Origin: Aedes albopictus
Lineage: Eukaryota; Arthropoda; Insecta; Diptera; Culicidae
DNA: 64,000 bases
NCBI RefSeq assembly: GCF_035046485.1
Contig: NC_085137.1
Location: forward strand, 4,069,977 to 4,133,976
Direction: 5' to 3'
A model generated the notes under the pieces. The model had not been told where the DNA came from. It did not search any database and was given only the letters and a program-made list of their open reading frames with translations. The translations under genes and the position numbers were made by a program. Positions 47,497 to 57,378 of this stretch are shown here, one piece after another (within the stretch, counting starts at the first letter, position 1; every line of letters starts with the position of its first letter).

Positions 47497-47545
47497 GTTG
47501 GGGGCTGGAATCAACCCAACTATCCACTGCTGAGCTAAACCCAAG
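47497..47545 (-). mobile_element. tRNA-like head of a SINE, fragment
   Basis: On the minus strand: tttagctcagcagtgg (A-box form) and gggttgattccagccccc (B-box form) at tRNA spacing. It is cut off by the minisatellite at 47565. It could also be a degenerate tRNA. Confidence 0.45.
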
Positions 47546-47564
47546 GTAATTGGCCCGTCCCCCT

Positions 47565-47745
47565 TCACCTCCTATGTCTCCTCCTGAAGTTTTTAATATG
47601 ATACCTGCAGAAATTCCTCTAGGGATTTCTCCTGCCATTCTTGCTGGAATTCTTCTAGGCAGTTTTTTTAGGATACTTCCAGAAATGTCGTTGATTCTTC
47701 CAGGGATATTTCTAAACACTCATTCAGGAATTCCTCTAGAGTAGA
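47565..47745. repeat. Minisatellite 'attcctctagggatttc', continued
   Basis: Resumes the same phrases as 44820-46830 after the candidate LTR, suggesting that the LTR-like block was inserted into the minisatellite. Confidence 0.8.
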
Positions 47746-47819
47746 TACAATCCCAAAAGTAATTGCCGTTGTACCACCATGACAGAATTTTTAAAGAACC
47801 GTTAAAGTTTTTTTTCAAA

Positions 47820-48130
47820 TAAATTCTCGAAGGAAATCTTCGAGAAAATTGCCGAATCAATTTCCAAAGGAATAACCGAAGAGGTTCCCAAATTAATAAA
47901 CGCAGTTTTCAATTTCCAAAGGAATTGCTGATGAAATTCACAAATAAATTTTCAGCGCAAGTAACACCGGAATTACCGAAGGTTATTCCAATCGGAATTG
48001 CTGCGGGAATTCCTTACATAATTACTGAAGAAACCTAGAAGAAATTGTCTAAAGAATTTTCATTAAAATTATAGAAGCGATTTATAAACGAATTTCTGAA
48101 GGAGTTACCGAAGGAATTGACGAAGGAATA
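47820..48130. repeat. Minisatellite 'attgccgaaggaatta', first part
   Basis: Purine-rich phrases such as aattaccgaaggttattcc and ttgccgaatcaatttcc repeat irregularly. It is interrupted by a MITE at 48142 and resumes at 48460. Confidence 0.8.
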
Positions 48131-48141
48131 CCGAATAGTAT

Positions 48142-48441
48142 ACACGCTACGAAAAAAAATCAAAATTACTCGTGACGTAAATTTATTGCACAGAACGTAA
48201 ACAATTTAATGACGTAAAATTTTAGGTCTTCTGACTTAATAATACGTCATTCTTGTAAAATTGAGTTCAATGTGACGTAAACAATTTGTGAATCGTACAT
48301 CATTACGTTTCATATGACTAAATATTCAGTTAAATGTGACAGAAAATTACGTCACTTGGGCGTTTAAATTTATTTCATAGGTGTTGCTTGAATATGTGCA
48401 TCTAGAGTGACGGAAATTTACATGAGTTTTTCTAAGTGTGT
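48142..48441. mobile_element. MITE rich in 'tgacgtaa'
   Basis: Ends cacgctacgaaaaaaaatca and, at the right, gagtttttctaagtgtg, imperfectly inverted and flanked by TA. The 300-bp interior has at least six tgacgtaa/ttacgtca-type motifs (48176, 48210, 48235, 48280, 48303, 48350). It splits the purine-rich minisatellite. Confidence 0.65.
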
Positions 48442-48459
48442 AGATAATAGAAGTCCAAA

Positions 48460-48960
48460 AAAACGACGAAAATCCCAAAAAAAAGTCATTGTGGAATGAA
48501 TTACAAAATAAAAGAATTGCCTGAAGAGTAATTGGAGAATTTTAAAAAGCAAATATAAATAGAATTGTTGGCATTAACAAAACAATGCTGAAAGACTACT
48601 AAAAATTGGCGAAGCAACTCCCGAGAAAACATTTCAAAGGCAAATGAAGTAAAAAATCCAAATGGAATTGCCGAAGAAATTTTCAAAGTAATTTTCGATG
48701 AAAATTTTCAAAGGATGCGTGAAAGGTGTTCAGTATCAAATTCCAAAAGTTTTACCAAAAAAATTCTTAAAGAAATTGCCGAAGGAGATCCAATGATATT
48801 ACCGAAGATATTTGCCAAATCCAAAGCAATTGCTGATGGGAGATTTGCAAAAGAAGACTTAATTGAAATAAATTGCAAAACAATTTCCAAATCAATTACC
48901 AGGAATATTCCCTGAGGTATTACCGAAAGAATGTTTTGCCGAAAACACAAAAGTATTGTA
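48460..48960. repeat. Minisatellite 'attgccgaaggaatta', second part
   Basis: Same phrases as 47820-48130, for example gaaattgccgaaggag and tattaccgaaagaatg. Frames of 61-80 codons here follow from the repeat. Confidence 0.75.
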
Positions 48961-49640
48961 TTATACGTACAAACCAGACACGATTATTCGAAATGCACGA
49001 AGCTGAAATTTTGACTGATTACTACAATGGTTTTACGCCAGTCAAATTTTGAGCTTTATACACAATTCCTTTCAACAGATATATTATCAATTTATTCGAA
49101 ATTGTAATTTGGTGCAAGCACCAGAATCCCGGAGAGGAAAATCGAAGTTCGCTCGCACCTAATTCCGGGTTTTAGTCCTGAATATGCAATTTTAAGTATT
49201 TATAACTGTTCCAATTGTTCTTGAAAACTATTTTAACAAAGAGGATGTCACAATGAATACAAGTTTCACGCAAATTTGTGGATATTTTATGGTTTCAGAG
49301 ATTTATACTTGCTCTGAAAATGTATTCTTACGGACCTCATTATTTTCAATCCACTAAACAAAGTCTCGATGATTGTTAAGTTCAAACTGAAAATACAAAT
49401 TCCATGTATTATACGCAATCAAGTTTTCAAGTTTTCAAACCCCTCACATCGCGGGGAAAGTGTTAAATTATTACAACGGTTTGGGTTAAAAAAGTGTTGT
49501 TTAAAATACAGCGCGTTCAAATTTGCGGGCTATTTTTTTTTTTTCAGCTACGCAGTATATCATTATTTCATGAAAGAAATTGAGGATGGTTCGGTATTTC
49601 CTTTTACGAAAAAGAAGCAAAACAACCTGAAAGTCACTGA
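48960..49640. other. Right part of the 5-kb element, no gene seen
   Basis: AT-rich. A 103-codon plus frame (49369-49680) runs into the element's end and has no recognised motif. No transposase signature was seen. Confidence 0.45.
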
Positions 49641-49699
49641 AACTGGCACCCCCAAGGCACCCCCTAGGAAAAAATCCTAGATACGCCAATGCTTGGAGT

Positions 49700-49871
49700 G
49701 GTAATGGATGGTGAGTATCCATAAATTTGGCCACAACAAAATCAGTAAAATGATCCCAGTTTGTTGACCGAGGATTCGTGAAACGCAATGTTTGCGAAGT
49801 AACATTTAAATGTTCAAAAAAAGATATAACGATGGTCAGATAAAGATTCTTCATCTGACACATGCCAATTG
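49700..49871 (-). pseudogene. LOA-clade LINE, end of endonuclease and linker
   Basis: Minus strand: NWHVSDEESLSDHRYIFF, with the SDH endonuclease end motif, then NPRSTNWDHFTDFVV and on toward the insertion at 49691. Removing the 5-kb element places this directly upstream of TPSDLDDAVD, one frame apart, so a frameshift lies just before the junction. Confidence 0.85.
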
Positions 49872-49878
49872 TCGTGAC

Positions 49879-50172
49879 CGCTGCGGCTATTCTTACAGCC
49901 ACAACACCGACCGCAGAGAGGAAACTCTTTAAAACCTCTCTGTGGTGGACTGTTGTGTACATTGCTGGTGGCATTTGCACATTGCTGTTGCCTTTTGGTG
50001 CGTCCGCTCGTATCCACTATCGTCTATCAACTGACTTGAATCCACGATGCGCAGCTCTTTTTGTATGTTCGCTTTTGTTGTTCATTCTAGCTTTGCACTG
50101 AGTCGGCCAATCAGAAGGCGCATATTTTTCGCTTCAATCATTCTCTTCTCTGTCTCTATTACTACAGTCAGC
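49879..50172. mobile_element. 294-bp insertion in the LINE, TSD TCGTGAC
   Basis: TCGTGAC occurs at 49872-49878 and 50173-50179. Deleting the insert and one copy restores the LINE frame CSSRTSHDNWHVSDEE. The insert begins cgctgcggctattcttac and has a small inverted repeat, cagagagg...cctctctg, near 49915. No terminal inverted repeat or poly(A) was recognised, so the class is unknown. Confidence 0.85.
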
Positions 50173-50179
50173 TCGTGAC

Positions 50180-50366
50180 TAGTTCTGCTAGAGCAAAGCG
50201 TTATGTCTAACACTTCCTCTCTAGCAGATACCATGAAGGTTGGGCGGTTGCCTATGTTAAGTAATGCAAGATATGTACTACTTAAGTACTCCATCAAACT
50301 GGAGCCTCTCAAGTTAATGTCTGAGCTGCCCCAGATGATATGGTGAGCATTGTCGTCCGTCAAGCA
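50180..50366 (-). pseudogene. LOA-clade LINE, central endonuclease
   Basis: Minus strand: DDNAHHIIWGSSDINLRGSS, then LALLNIGNRPTFMVSAREEV and LDITLCSSRTSH. N-A-H-H-x-x-W-G and the R-P-T-F block are characteristic of LOA/R1/Jockey endonucleases. It is bounded by insertions on both sides. Confidence 0.88.
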
Positions 50367-51050
50367 AGAGTCTCCCGCCAGCCAGCATCCCAATTCAACC
50401 ATACCGATTCCCAATGGACCCAGTCATCAATTAGATCAGATGGCACACTACCGAATCTAGGCATCATTCAAATTGAATGCATCATCATCACGCAACCTAT
50501 CTACCTACCACGATCATCGGCATCCTACCTGCGGCTGCGGCAGTAGAACCAACGACGGCAGTGAATCATCGTCATCCTTCCATCCAACCTACGGCAAGTG
50601 ATAGTGGCAAAATAATAAAAACGAAAATCAAGTTCGTTTTGAGGCGCCGGGATGTTCGATCTCGCCCCGTCGTCGACGTCATCACTGGCTGCTGCGAGGC
50701 TATCCAAGTGCGTGCAGAAGTAGAGGCATTCAATGCGATGTCCATTGTTTCCTTTAACGCACCGCACAATCGTCACTATCCAGAATGCAGCTTCTGCGAG
50801 CGCGCCAAACTACAGAAAGCAGCGCGCGGTAAATGTAACAATTAAATTAATTTGAATTGTCTTTCCGTACTGATGCGCCTATAAAAGGCGCATGCAAAAC
50901 CATGTAGATTAGAATAGTAAGTGAAGATCACTCCCGAGCAGGCGTGTGCCTCTCGGGGGCAAATAAAATCCAAAGTTTTAAAATCCAAAAAAAAAAAAAG
51001 AAGGAGAGGTCAGGGTTGCATCCTAGGGTGGTCGATTTTAGTCTCGAACA
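50367..51050 (+). mobile_element. Unidentified 0.68-kb insertion with LTR-like signals
   Basis: Separates PLIVGC from DDNAHH in the LINE endonuclease. In plus orientation it contains a 122-codon frame (50477-50845), then gcgcctataaaaggcgcatg (TATA box near 50880), gcaaataaaatcc (polyadenylation signal near 50962) and a run of about 13 A at 50987. Another 50 bp follow before the LINE resumes. This order fits a solo LTR or a retroposed transcript. No clean duplication was found. Confidence 0.6.
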
Positions 51051-51475
51051 GCCAACAATTAGCGGAAGGCCTTTTGCGATGACTTGTTTGAAAGCATCCG
51101 TAGGGGATGGTTCATCATGCGGTAAATACACAGAACAATAGACGTATTTCCTGTTGAGGTTTCCAACAGATACATCAATTGTGATAGCACATACATCTCT
51201 GGTGGTTAGTTCAGAGATGAGTGTAGCTACTATTGCGTTGTTGACAAGCACACAGGCTCGAGGCATGACACGCGAGTTTGCCATTTCATGTTTACTGAAA
51301 GTGGCAAACACCGGGTTCACAAGGTTTCCTAGATAGAAATTTCCCTTACGAAAGTAAGGTTCTTGTACCAAGGCCACTTGGGCTGTACCATTTTGCATAA
51401 TTCTGCAAAGATTGATCGTTGCTGTTCTTTTATGCTGAAGATTGATCTGAGCTATCCTAACCGTAGCCACTACCC
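51051..51475 (-). pseudogene. LOA-clade LINE, N-terminal endonuclease
   Basis: Minus strand: RIAQINLQHKRTATINLC, then VALVQEPYFRKGNFYLGN and YVYCSVYLPHDEPSP, ending GLPLIVGC at the insertion. Q-I-N-L-Q and Q-E-P-Y are standard for the start of APE-type endonucleases. The frame opens just after 51470 and may be the start of ORF2. Confidence 0.88.
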
Positions 51476-52080
51476 AAACTAGGTAAGATTAAACTCTTCG
51501 CAACAACAGCACAACAAAGAACAGCAACAATAAAACCAAATCGGTAACGATTGGAAAACGCCAAAGGCGAGGATACACAGAATACACTGTGTAAATCGCA
51601 TAATGCGAAACCATATAGGTGAAAATTTAAACTAATTAACAACATCTTCATAATCCCGCCCTTATTTAGCCTCAAGTGAGACTAAAGAAGGGCAGCTGAT
51701 TGTCTCGGAGAAACACAAGGTCCACTGCACCATTGCTCCGGTTAGCGCAGTAAGGGCTACATACTGTAGAGGGCGCCCTGGTACTCCACAGGCTCCGTTA
51801 GCGATTAGGTTTTTATTAGACCCCCCTAGCCGTTCATTCCTAGGCACGGTAAGCATAAAGCCGCATCACACCATGAATTAGGGGTCACCTGTTGGTGGAT
51901 TTTTACCACCGGAACAGGCGGTCCGTAGTGTTATTATTAGCCAATTGAGACAATCGCTGCCGACACTACACAGCTATCTAGGCTGATCGAGAAAAGAAGT
52001 TAATATTGATGATCAACTTCATACGGACTGGAACAGCCGATAAGAAAAAAGGATCAAGTCTCCCCAGTCTCCCCTATTGA
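51476..52080 (-). pseudogene. Probable 5' region of the LOA-clade LINE
   Basis: Continuous with the endonuclease and broken by stops in all minus frames. Includes gcaatggtgcagtggacctt and a cggtggtaaaaatccacca hairpin-like block near 51890-51915. It resembles the non-coding or ORF1 part of mosquito LINEs, but no zinc knuckle was seen. The 5' limit is not fixed. Confidence 0.5.
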
Positions 52081-52339
52081 CCAACCCCCTCACGACATTG
52101 TATACTGTCGTCAACGTAGTCACCAGATAGCCAGTTCTCCAGCGGCAAGCGCTCGCTGAACTCCAGAGAATCGTCGGATGCAGTAAGAAGGAGAAGTCGT
52201 ACCGGTACGTGAATAGTGTTTTCTATAATAACCCACACCCACCCACAACCAATAGCTTGCAATACACAAAATACAACCCCTAATATTCGCCATAGATTAG
52301 TTTGACTCAATAGTCCAGTTTTCAAATAAATTCATAGTG

Positions 52340-52740
52340 TTAGTCAGGTGACCGTACGCAGCACACCTTGTTCGTGTAGCCCCTCAGCTTACCCGGTAGC
52401 AAGCCGTCCATGAGACCCAGCTCGAGGGGTCTCTTGTTACTGAGAGATTGCCTGGTTTTAGAATAGTTACAGATTTCATCATTAGCATTAGCATTAGCAT
52501 TGACATTCAGCAAGTCGCACAAATTCGTAGGTGGTACAGCCCTGGATCGCTGTTATGAGGGTTGCATCTTTCCTGTCCGTTATCAAAGCACAAAGATTTG
52601 GGACTAATCTCTGACTCTTAGACAAGATTGACGCAATCCTACAACGGTCGAGTGCTGTCCTGGCCACGTCCTTGCGACAGCTGAGGGATGGGAAAGGAAG
52701 ATTAGTTGGACACCTATGAAAGTACATAGAGACCTCTACA
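52340..52740 (-). mobile_element. LINE 3'-end fragment with (TTAGCA)n tail
   Basis: On the minus strand a 77-codon frame (52494-52727) reads ...CRKDVARTALDRCRIASILS... and runs into atgctaatgctaatgctaat, a simple tail of 6-bp repeats at 52485-52502. Such tails mark 3' ends of some non-LTR elements. The phrase gaatagttacagatttcatc directly outside the tail occurs again at 54026-54045, beside an acctatgaa(c)gtacatag phrase that also matches the other edge of this fragment. Confidence 0.45.
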
Positions 52741-52749
52741 TTCTTTCAG

Positions 52750-53140
52750 GCCTAGGCATCACGGGAATTCGGATGTTAGTGGAAGAGTAAAGTTCAAAGG
52801 AAACGTTTGGTCAACGTTCAGGTGCACGCAATATTTTTGGTTGATGCCTGGTTCCTTTCCTAATTCCTTGTTGGGTGTTCGATTCCAAATCTGAAATAAA
52901 AAGTAAAATTATAGATTTTTAAATGGTGATAGGCTCACAACAGTTACATAATTACAAATTACCTGAATCCTCCTGAAAGAAATGGTTTATCAACAATGAA
53001 AAACATAACATGTAAAAGAAAAAAAAAGTAGAGCAAATCGTGATCTTGGAATTTTTCTGCATTTAAATTAACAAAGCTAAAAAAATACAAGATCAAAATT
53101 TGTTATGGTAGATCTTATAATAATATATCTTATTATCTTA
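52750..53140. other. Spacer, no gene seen
   Basis: AT-rich sequence between the LINE fragment and the hairpin at 53145. Confidence 0.5.
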
Positions 53141-53144
53141 TTAT

Positions 53145-53219
53145 AATCGTTTCGGTGTCTTCTGCGCACTTATTCAGCACATTGTAATGCATAAGTGCGC
53201 AGAAGACACCGACACGATT
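53145..53219. repeat. Short near-perfect hairpin, 29-bp arms
   Basis: Arms 53145-53173 and 53191-53219 pair with one mismatch (core cggtgtcttctgcgcacttat), with a 17-nt loop. The cgtttcggtgtcttctgcg phrase is similar in style to cgacgtttcggtcctcgg at 4515 and gcgtatttcgactacgac at 54173. Confidence 0.85.
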
Positions 53220-53532
53220 CGATGCAAAATCGCAGTTTTATTCACGATCCCGCACTTATACCAACTGCGAAAGGGGTCTAGTGGGGTGGGAAATGCGCAA
53301 TATAAGAACTTGATGATGTTATGTCAATGCTTACTTACTGAGTCACACACTATTACTAAGATTATGGCTGGCCAAAGGCATATGCTTTCAAATTTAAATA
53401 TTCAAACATAGAACCAATTACTAGCCTTTACGGTAGTTCCCAAAGGTGCAACAAAGCTAAGGTTTATCCGGTTTATCAAGCATTTATAAACTGAAGCTTT
53501 GTTAGGAAACCTCCATTTGTCAAATCAAATAA

Positions 53533-53698
53533 GGGAACGTCCATAAATTACGTCACGCTTTGAGGGGGGAGGGGGGCTTCAGCAAAGTGTGACGGCTCAT
53601 ACAAAAATTTCAGAGGTCCCATACGAAAAGTGTGACATAGGGGGGAGGGGGGGTTGAAAATGGTCGATTTTAGCGTGACGTAATTTATGGACGTTCCC
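53533..53698. mobile_element. MITE, GGGAACGTCCATAAATTACG ends, TAA TSD
   Basis: 166 bp with inverted ends of about 26 bp and TAA on both sides (53530-53532, 53699-53701). A 3-bp T-W-A duplication fits PIF/Harbinger. G-runs (ggggggaggggggg) sit inside both ends. Related elements: 53843-54005 and the remnant at 14298. Confidence 0.9.
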
Positions 53699-53842
53699 TA
53701 AGATCCACATAATTTCACAAGGTTCCGGCCAACCTTTAGCGCAGGAGTAAGTTTTGCTGGAGCACGGGAATCATCCAACACGGCGGTGCGTGTGACTCAG
53801 TTGATTTAAAGTAAAAGAAATAATAAAGTCAGTTCTGATTTA

Positions 53843-54005
53843 GGGGCTGTCCATAAACCACGTGGTCATTTTTTTGGGACTTCTCAACCCCCCCCCCCCG
53901 CGTGGTCATTTGTCCATACAAATTTTTTTATTCGTCCATACAAAATGCTCATAGATGAAACCCCCCCCCCCCCCCCTCATGACCACGTGGTTTATGGACA
54001 GACCC
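53843..54005. mobile_element. MITE, GGGGCTGTCCATAAACCACG ends, TTA TSD
   Basis: 163 bp with inverted ends ggggctgtccataaaccacg and its near-complement, and TTA on both sides (53840-53842, 54006-54008). Two C-runs of about 14 and 16 bases lie inside. Similar layout to the MITE at 53533. Confidence 0.9.
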
Positions 54006-54103
54006 TTACCTATGAACGTACATAGAATAGTTACAGATTTCATCATGATCAAATAAAACTCAATTATTGTACCAACTTTTCGAACCCTCCAAGCAAAATA
54101 CCC

Positions 54104-54802
54104 TTTTCGAATGAGTGTAATTAGTTTTGATTTTTTTAGTTCCATCCTATTTGCTTATCCTTTGACAGATACGCGTATTTCGACTACGACTTGTAATCTT
54201 CCTTAGTGTCAGTTATCAACTGTGGATAACTGACACTGAGGAAGATTACAAGTGGTAGTCAAAATACGCGTACACTGTGGTGCATAATTGATCGGACAAA
54301 CGCCGATTTTCATACAAAATGGCCAAGTTTAAGATGCTGTAACTATGGTTTGCGTTGATGGATTGAGCTCAATTTTTGACACGGAACTACAAATATGCTG
54401 AATTTTGTGTATACAAAGTATAAAATGTTTTCGTTCACAGGTCTGGGCGTGGCAAGGCGTTGAAAATATTGCAAAAGTGATCGGACAGCGGTACCCCTTT
54501 GATTTACACGCGTGCCACTGTCCGATCACTTTTGCAATTTTTCAACGCCTTGCCACGCCCAGACCTGTGAACGAAAACATTTTATACTTTGTATACACAA
54601 AATTCAGCATATTTGTAGTTCCGTGTCAAAAATTGAGCTCAATCCATCAACGCAAACCATAGTTACAGCATCTCAAACTTGGCCATTTTGTATGAAAATC
54701 GGCGTTTGTCCGATCAATTATGCACCACAGTGTATCTGTCAAAGGATAAGCAAAATAGGACGGAATAAACGATAGAAAACTTATTACACTCATTCGAAAA
54801 AA
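54104..54802. mobile_element. Older palindrome split by a younger palindrome
   Basis: Left arm 54104-54216. The right arm is in two parts, 54222-54272 and 54733-54802. Removing 54273-54732 rebuilds one continuous hairpin including cttatcctttgacagatacg and its complement. The centre is ttagtgtcagttatc/gataactgacact. Direct phrases actcaattattgt (about 54058) and actcaattgttgt (about 54808) flank it and may be a duplication. Confidence 0.88.
54273..54732. mobile_element. 460-bp near-perfect palindrome, TA TSD
   Basis: Ends CACTGTGGTGCATAATTGAT and complement, TA at 54271-54272 and 54733-54734. Arms of about 220 bp are almost identical (ggtctgggcgtggcaaggcg is mirrored near 54548), with a short centre around 54505. 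TA target and CACTGTGG ends would fit a Tc1/mariner-type MITE. Frames shared by both strands result from the symmetry. Confidence 0.93.
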
Positions 54803-54849
54803 AAAAACTCAATTGTTGTTTTGGTGAATAAAAGAGATCTTGCCGTAAG

Positions 54850-56438
54850 GCTTTTGCAAGCGCTTCCTTGAAGATACAGTATTGAATAGCATTCAATACC
54901 CCGTCAGCATCCAATTTAAAATAGGGTGTGGATTGTGGAAGTTGTGAAGCTTATGGAATATTATAACGCATATGTTCACAACTCTGCGTTATTTTTAGCA
55001 AAACAAACAAAAATAATGCGATAGCGTTCTGTCCGGTTCTTCTTTTTTTTTTGGTTGATAGGAAATCCCTAAGCAATACGTAGCGCAACCTTCTTTCAAA
55101 ATTGTTTATAAACAAATCGGAAAAGCCCGCCATAGGAAAACATGTGTTGCTCTTTTTCCCCTCCAAAACTCAGCGCATGCTTGCGAGATAACGTTCCAGC
55201 TGATTTCGTGCCTCTCTAGTGGATGCTGCGTGAGAGAAGAGAGCCTGTTGTCCACGTGTGAGCACTGACTGTTGGCGGGAAATGCACTCCATTCGTAATT
55301 AATAAAACAAATAGAAATGTGATGGTACAAGGCCGGTTTGAGGATGGGATTGTTTGGATTTCCCGCTTGTTTTTTCCGATTTGTCCCACGTTCGTTGATG
55401 GGAGAGCGTTGAGAGTGGGAAAATCCTCGATGGGAGAGGTTTTTGGGATGGAATTTCTTGTCCGTTCGTCTTGGAGATTCTCCAACTTAGTTGCATTAGG
55501 GACTCGGAGTTATTCGGTTGACACAAAACCGCGCTCGTGGTGATTTACTAGGGCCAGGGGAAGTGGAAGGGTTGCAATAGAAGGCCTTTCACCCAGTGAA
55601 GTGGACAAGTTGTTCTACTTTAAAGCTTCAATTTAATGGCTATTTGAGTTGGAGAAGTGAATCTCAAGCACACTCGTGGGGGTTGGAGCCAATTTGAACG
55701 GTGGTGGTCTACGTTGTGCCCGAAGATAAAGCAGACTGATGCAAAGGATGAAAATTTAAGTGTCTTTACCAGCACTTTTCGGATATTTCGAAATATTCTG
55801 TCCCACCGGAGGGAATTGTTTGTACAGATGTACTGCTGTGTTTGTGGATTTGCGAGCGGAATATCTACGGGGAAGCCGAATGTGTTGTGCATGGGGAGTG
55901 ACAGATCAAGATAGAAGCATTAAAGGCTATAAATAAATCAAATCGTCCTTTGGTCGTGGTACGAGCTTTCATGGAAAATCAGGAATATGCAGTGGGAAAG
56001 TGGAGCAGTGCAATTGCCGGAGGCTGTTCGAGAGAATATCTGTTCCATCTAACGACCGATGATATGTTATTGCATTGGATTGGCTGTATATAGGGATAGC
56101 AGCAGGAAAAGCGGAAAAGTAGGACAGATTCTAATTCAAGTGCTTTGGCTTGTGCCACGATGGATGCGATGGGTGCAAGTGGATAGAGTTTAACGAGCTG
56201 CATTGGAGAGCCCTTGTGGGGGTAAATGCAATAAATTAAAATTCAATTGCAATGACACTGACTGACTGGAGGGCGCCCAGCGTTGTCTAGCATCATCTGT
56301 GTTCCGTCGTTTCGGATGGGAGGTGAATTGATGAACGTTTGAGAAATGAAGTTTGATCAAAATTTCGCTTATTTACGGTAGATCATGTGACTACAGTAAT
56401 CTGTTAACGGACAAGGCTAACCATGGAGATGGAGACAA
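54850..56438. other. Largely single-copy intergenic DNA, no gene recognised
   Basis: Mixed composition with many frames of 66-90 codons on both strands. None has a recognised motif or convincing splice structure. No repeat boundaries found. Confidence 0.4.
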
Positions 56439-56605
56439 CCCAAGTAACACACATGTTATATAAAAGTTACGACAGCGCAAGTTTTGGTTGTATAGAAGTT
56501 TATTTTACGTTATTTCAACACAATGTTAGAATTACGTAAAATAAACTTCTTTACAACCAAAACTTGCGCTGTCGTAACTCTATTATAACATGTGTGTTGC
56601 TTGGG
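56439..56605. mobile_element. Palindromic MITE, CCCAAGTAACACAC ends, copy 2
   Basis: 167-bp hairpin with cccaagtaacacacatgtta and its near-complement. Inner blocks gcgcaagttttggttgtata and ttattttacgttatttcaac are mirrored. AA lies on both sides. Related to 4887-5064. Confidence 0.88.
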
Positions 56606-56894
56606 AAGTGATATCAATTGTAGCGACAAATGTGATATGGATTGTGGCAGCCAACAGGAAACCTCTTCGTGAAATTACTGATGACCATGCGACTCCACCT
56701 AGGATTATGCCCCGACTAAGCAATAGTGGTCGCACATTTCAAGTTAAGATGATTTCATGAGTGTTTGTTCTGCCTGCTATGGGATGATGTATCAGAAGGC
56801 CGGCTCCAAAAGCACGTTACCCTCCATGTTGGACATTTGTACCGTAAAAATAAGCCTCTACCATCATCTACTTTCAGGAGAAGGAAGGAAATCA

Positions 56895-56959
56895 GGATTA
56901 GTGGACACCATACCAAATATACCCATATTGAATGGTTTTAGACCCTGAAACTCCATTAA
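56895..56959. repeat. Left part of a split satellite array
   Basis: accataccaaatatacccat and gaaactccattaa match the units at 60513-61450. The array is interrupted at TTAA by the element 56960-60512. Confidence 0.85.
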
Positions 56960-57145
56960 CCCTCTACAGGAAACCTTAAATTAAATAATGGTCCATTTCG
57001 GAAAGCTGGGGTCCATTTGGACCCCAAATTTGATCTTCTGTATCTTATGATCCTGACTTATTAGAAGATCGGTGTCTTCAGCAAAGTTATTAGGTTGGTC
57101 AATGACTTACAGATGCTGGGCTGTTTAATTCGGAATTTCATAAAT

Positions 57146-57378
57146 CGGCACCAACATTTCAAAAGGGCGTAACTGCTTTTGCAACCAATGCCTTCTCATA
57201 GAGCTGTGAGTCGTATTTCATTCATCTCACGCAATTCACATCCATTAATCGAAAGAGGAGGATTTTATCTTTCTATTTGTGCTAGTGGATTGCTCGAGAG
57301 GGATGGGATACGCTCCACAGCTTTGTGAGAAGGCATTGGTTGTAAATGCAGTTACGCCCTTTTGAAATGTTGGTGCCG
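57146..57378. mobile_element. Palindromic MITE nested in the TTAA element
   Basis: cggcaccaacatttcaaaag at the left and its complement at the right, with mirrored gcaaccaatgccttctca blocks. 233 bp. It sits where the repeat unit of the host element should read straight into ataggtggcgctag. Confidence 0.88.

Larger units (their letters stand above)
44638..49691. mobile_element. 5,054-bp TIR element, 8-bp TSD CTTGGAGT, inside the LINE
   Basis: Left end CATTGGCGTAGCTAGGGGGG and right end tagatacgccaatg are inverted. CTTGGAGT lies at 44630-44637 and 49692-49699. The gtgcctggcacccccta blocks near both ends are also inverted partners. An 8-bp duplication fits hAT, P or Merlin; the family is not settled. 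The interior is mainly minisatellite, a candidate LTR and a smaller MITE. No transposase frame was found. Confidence 0.9.

Noticed and set aside
54405..54775. Overlapping 60-87 codon frames with the same peptide on both strands
   Set aside because: Caused by the near-perfect palindrome 54273-54732.
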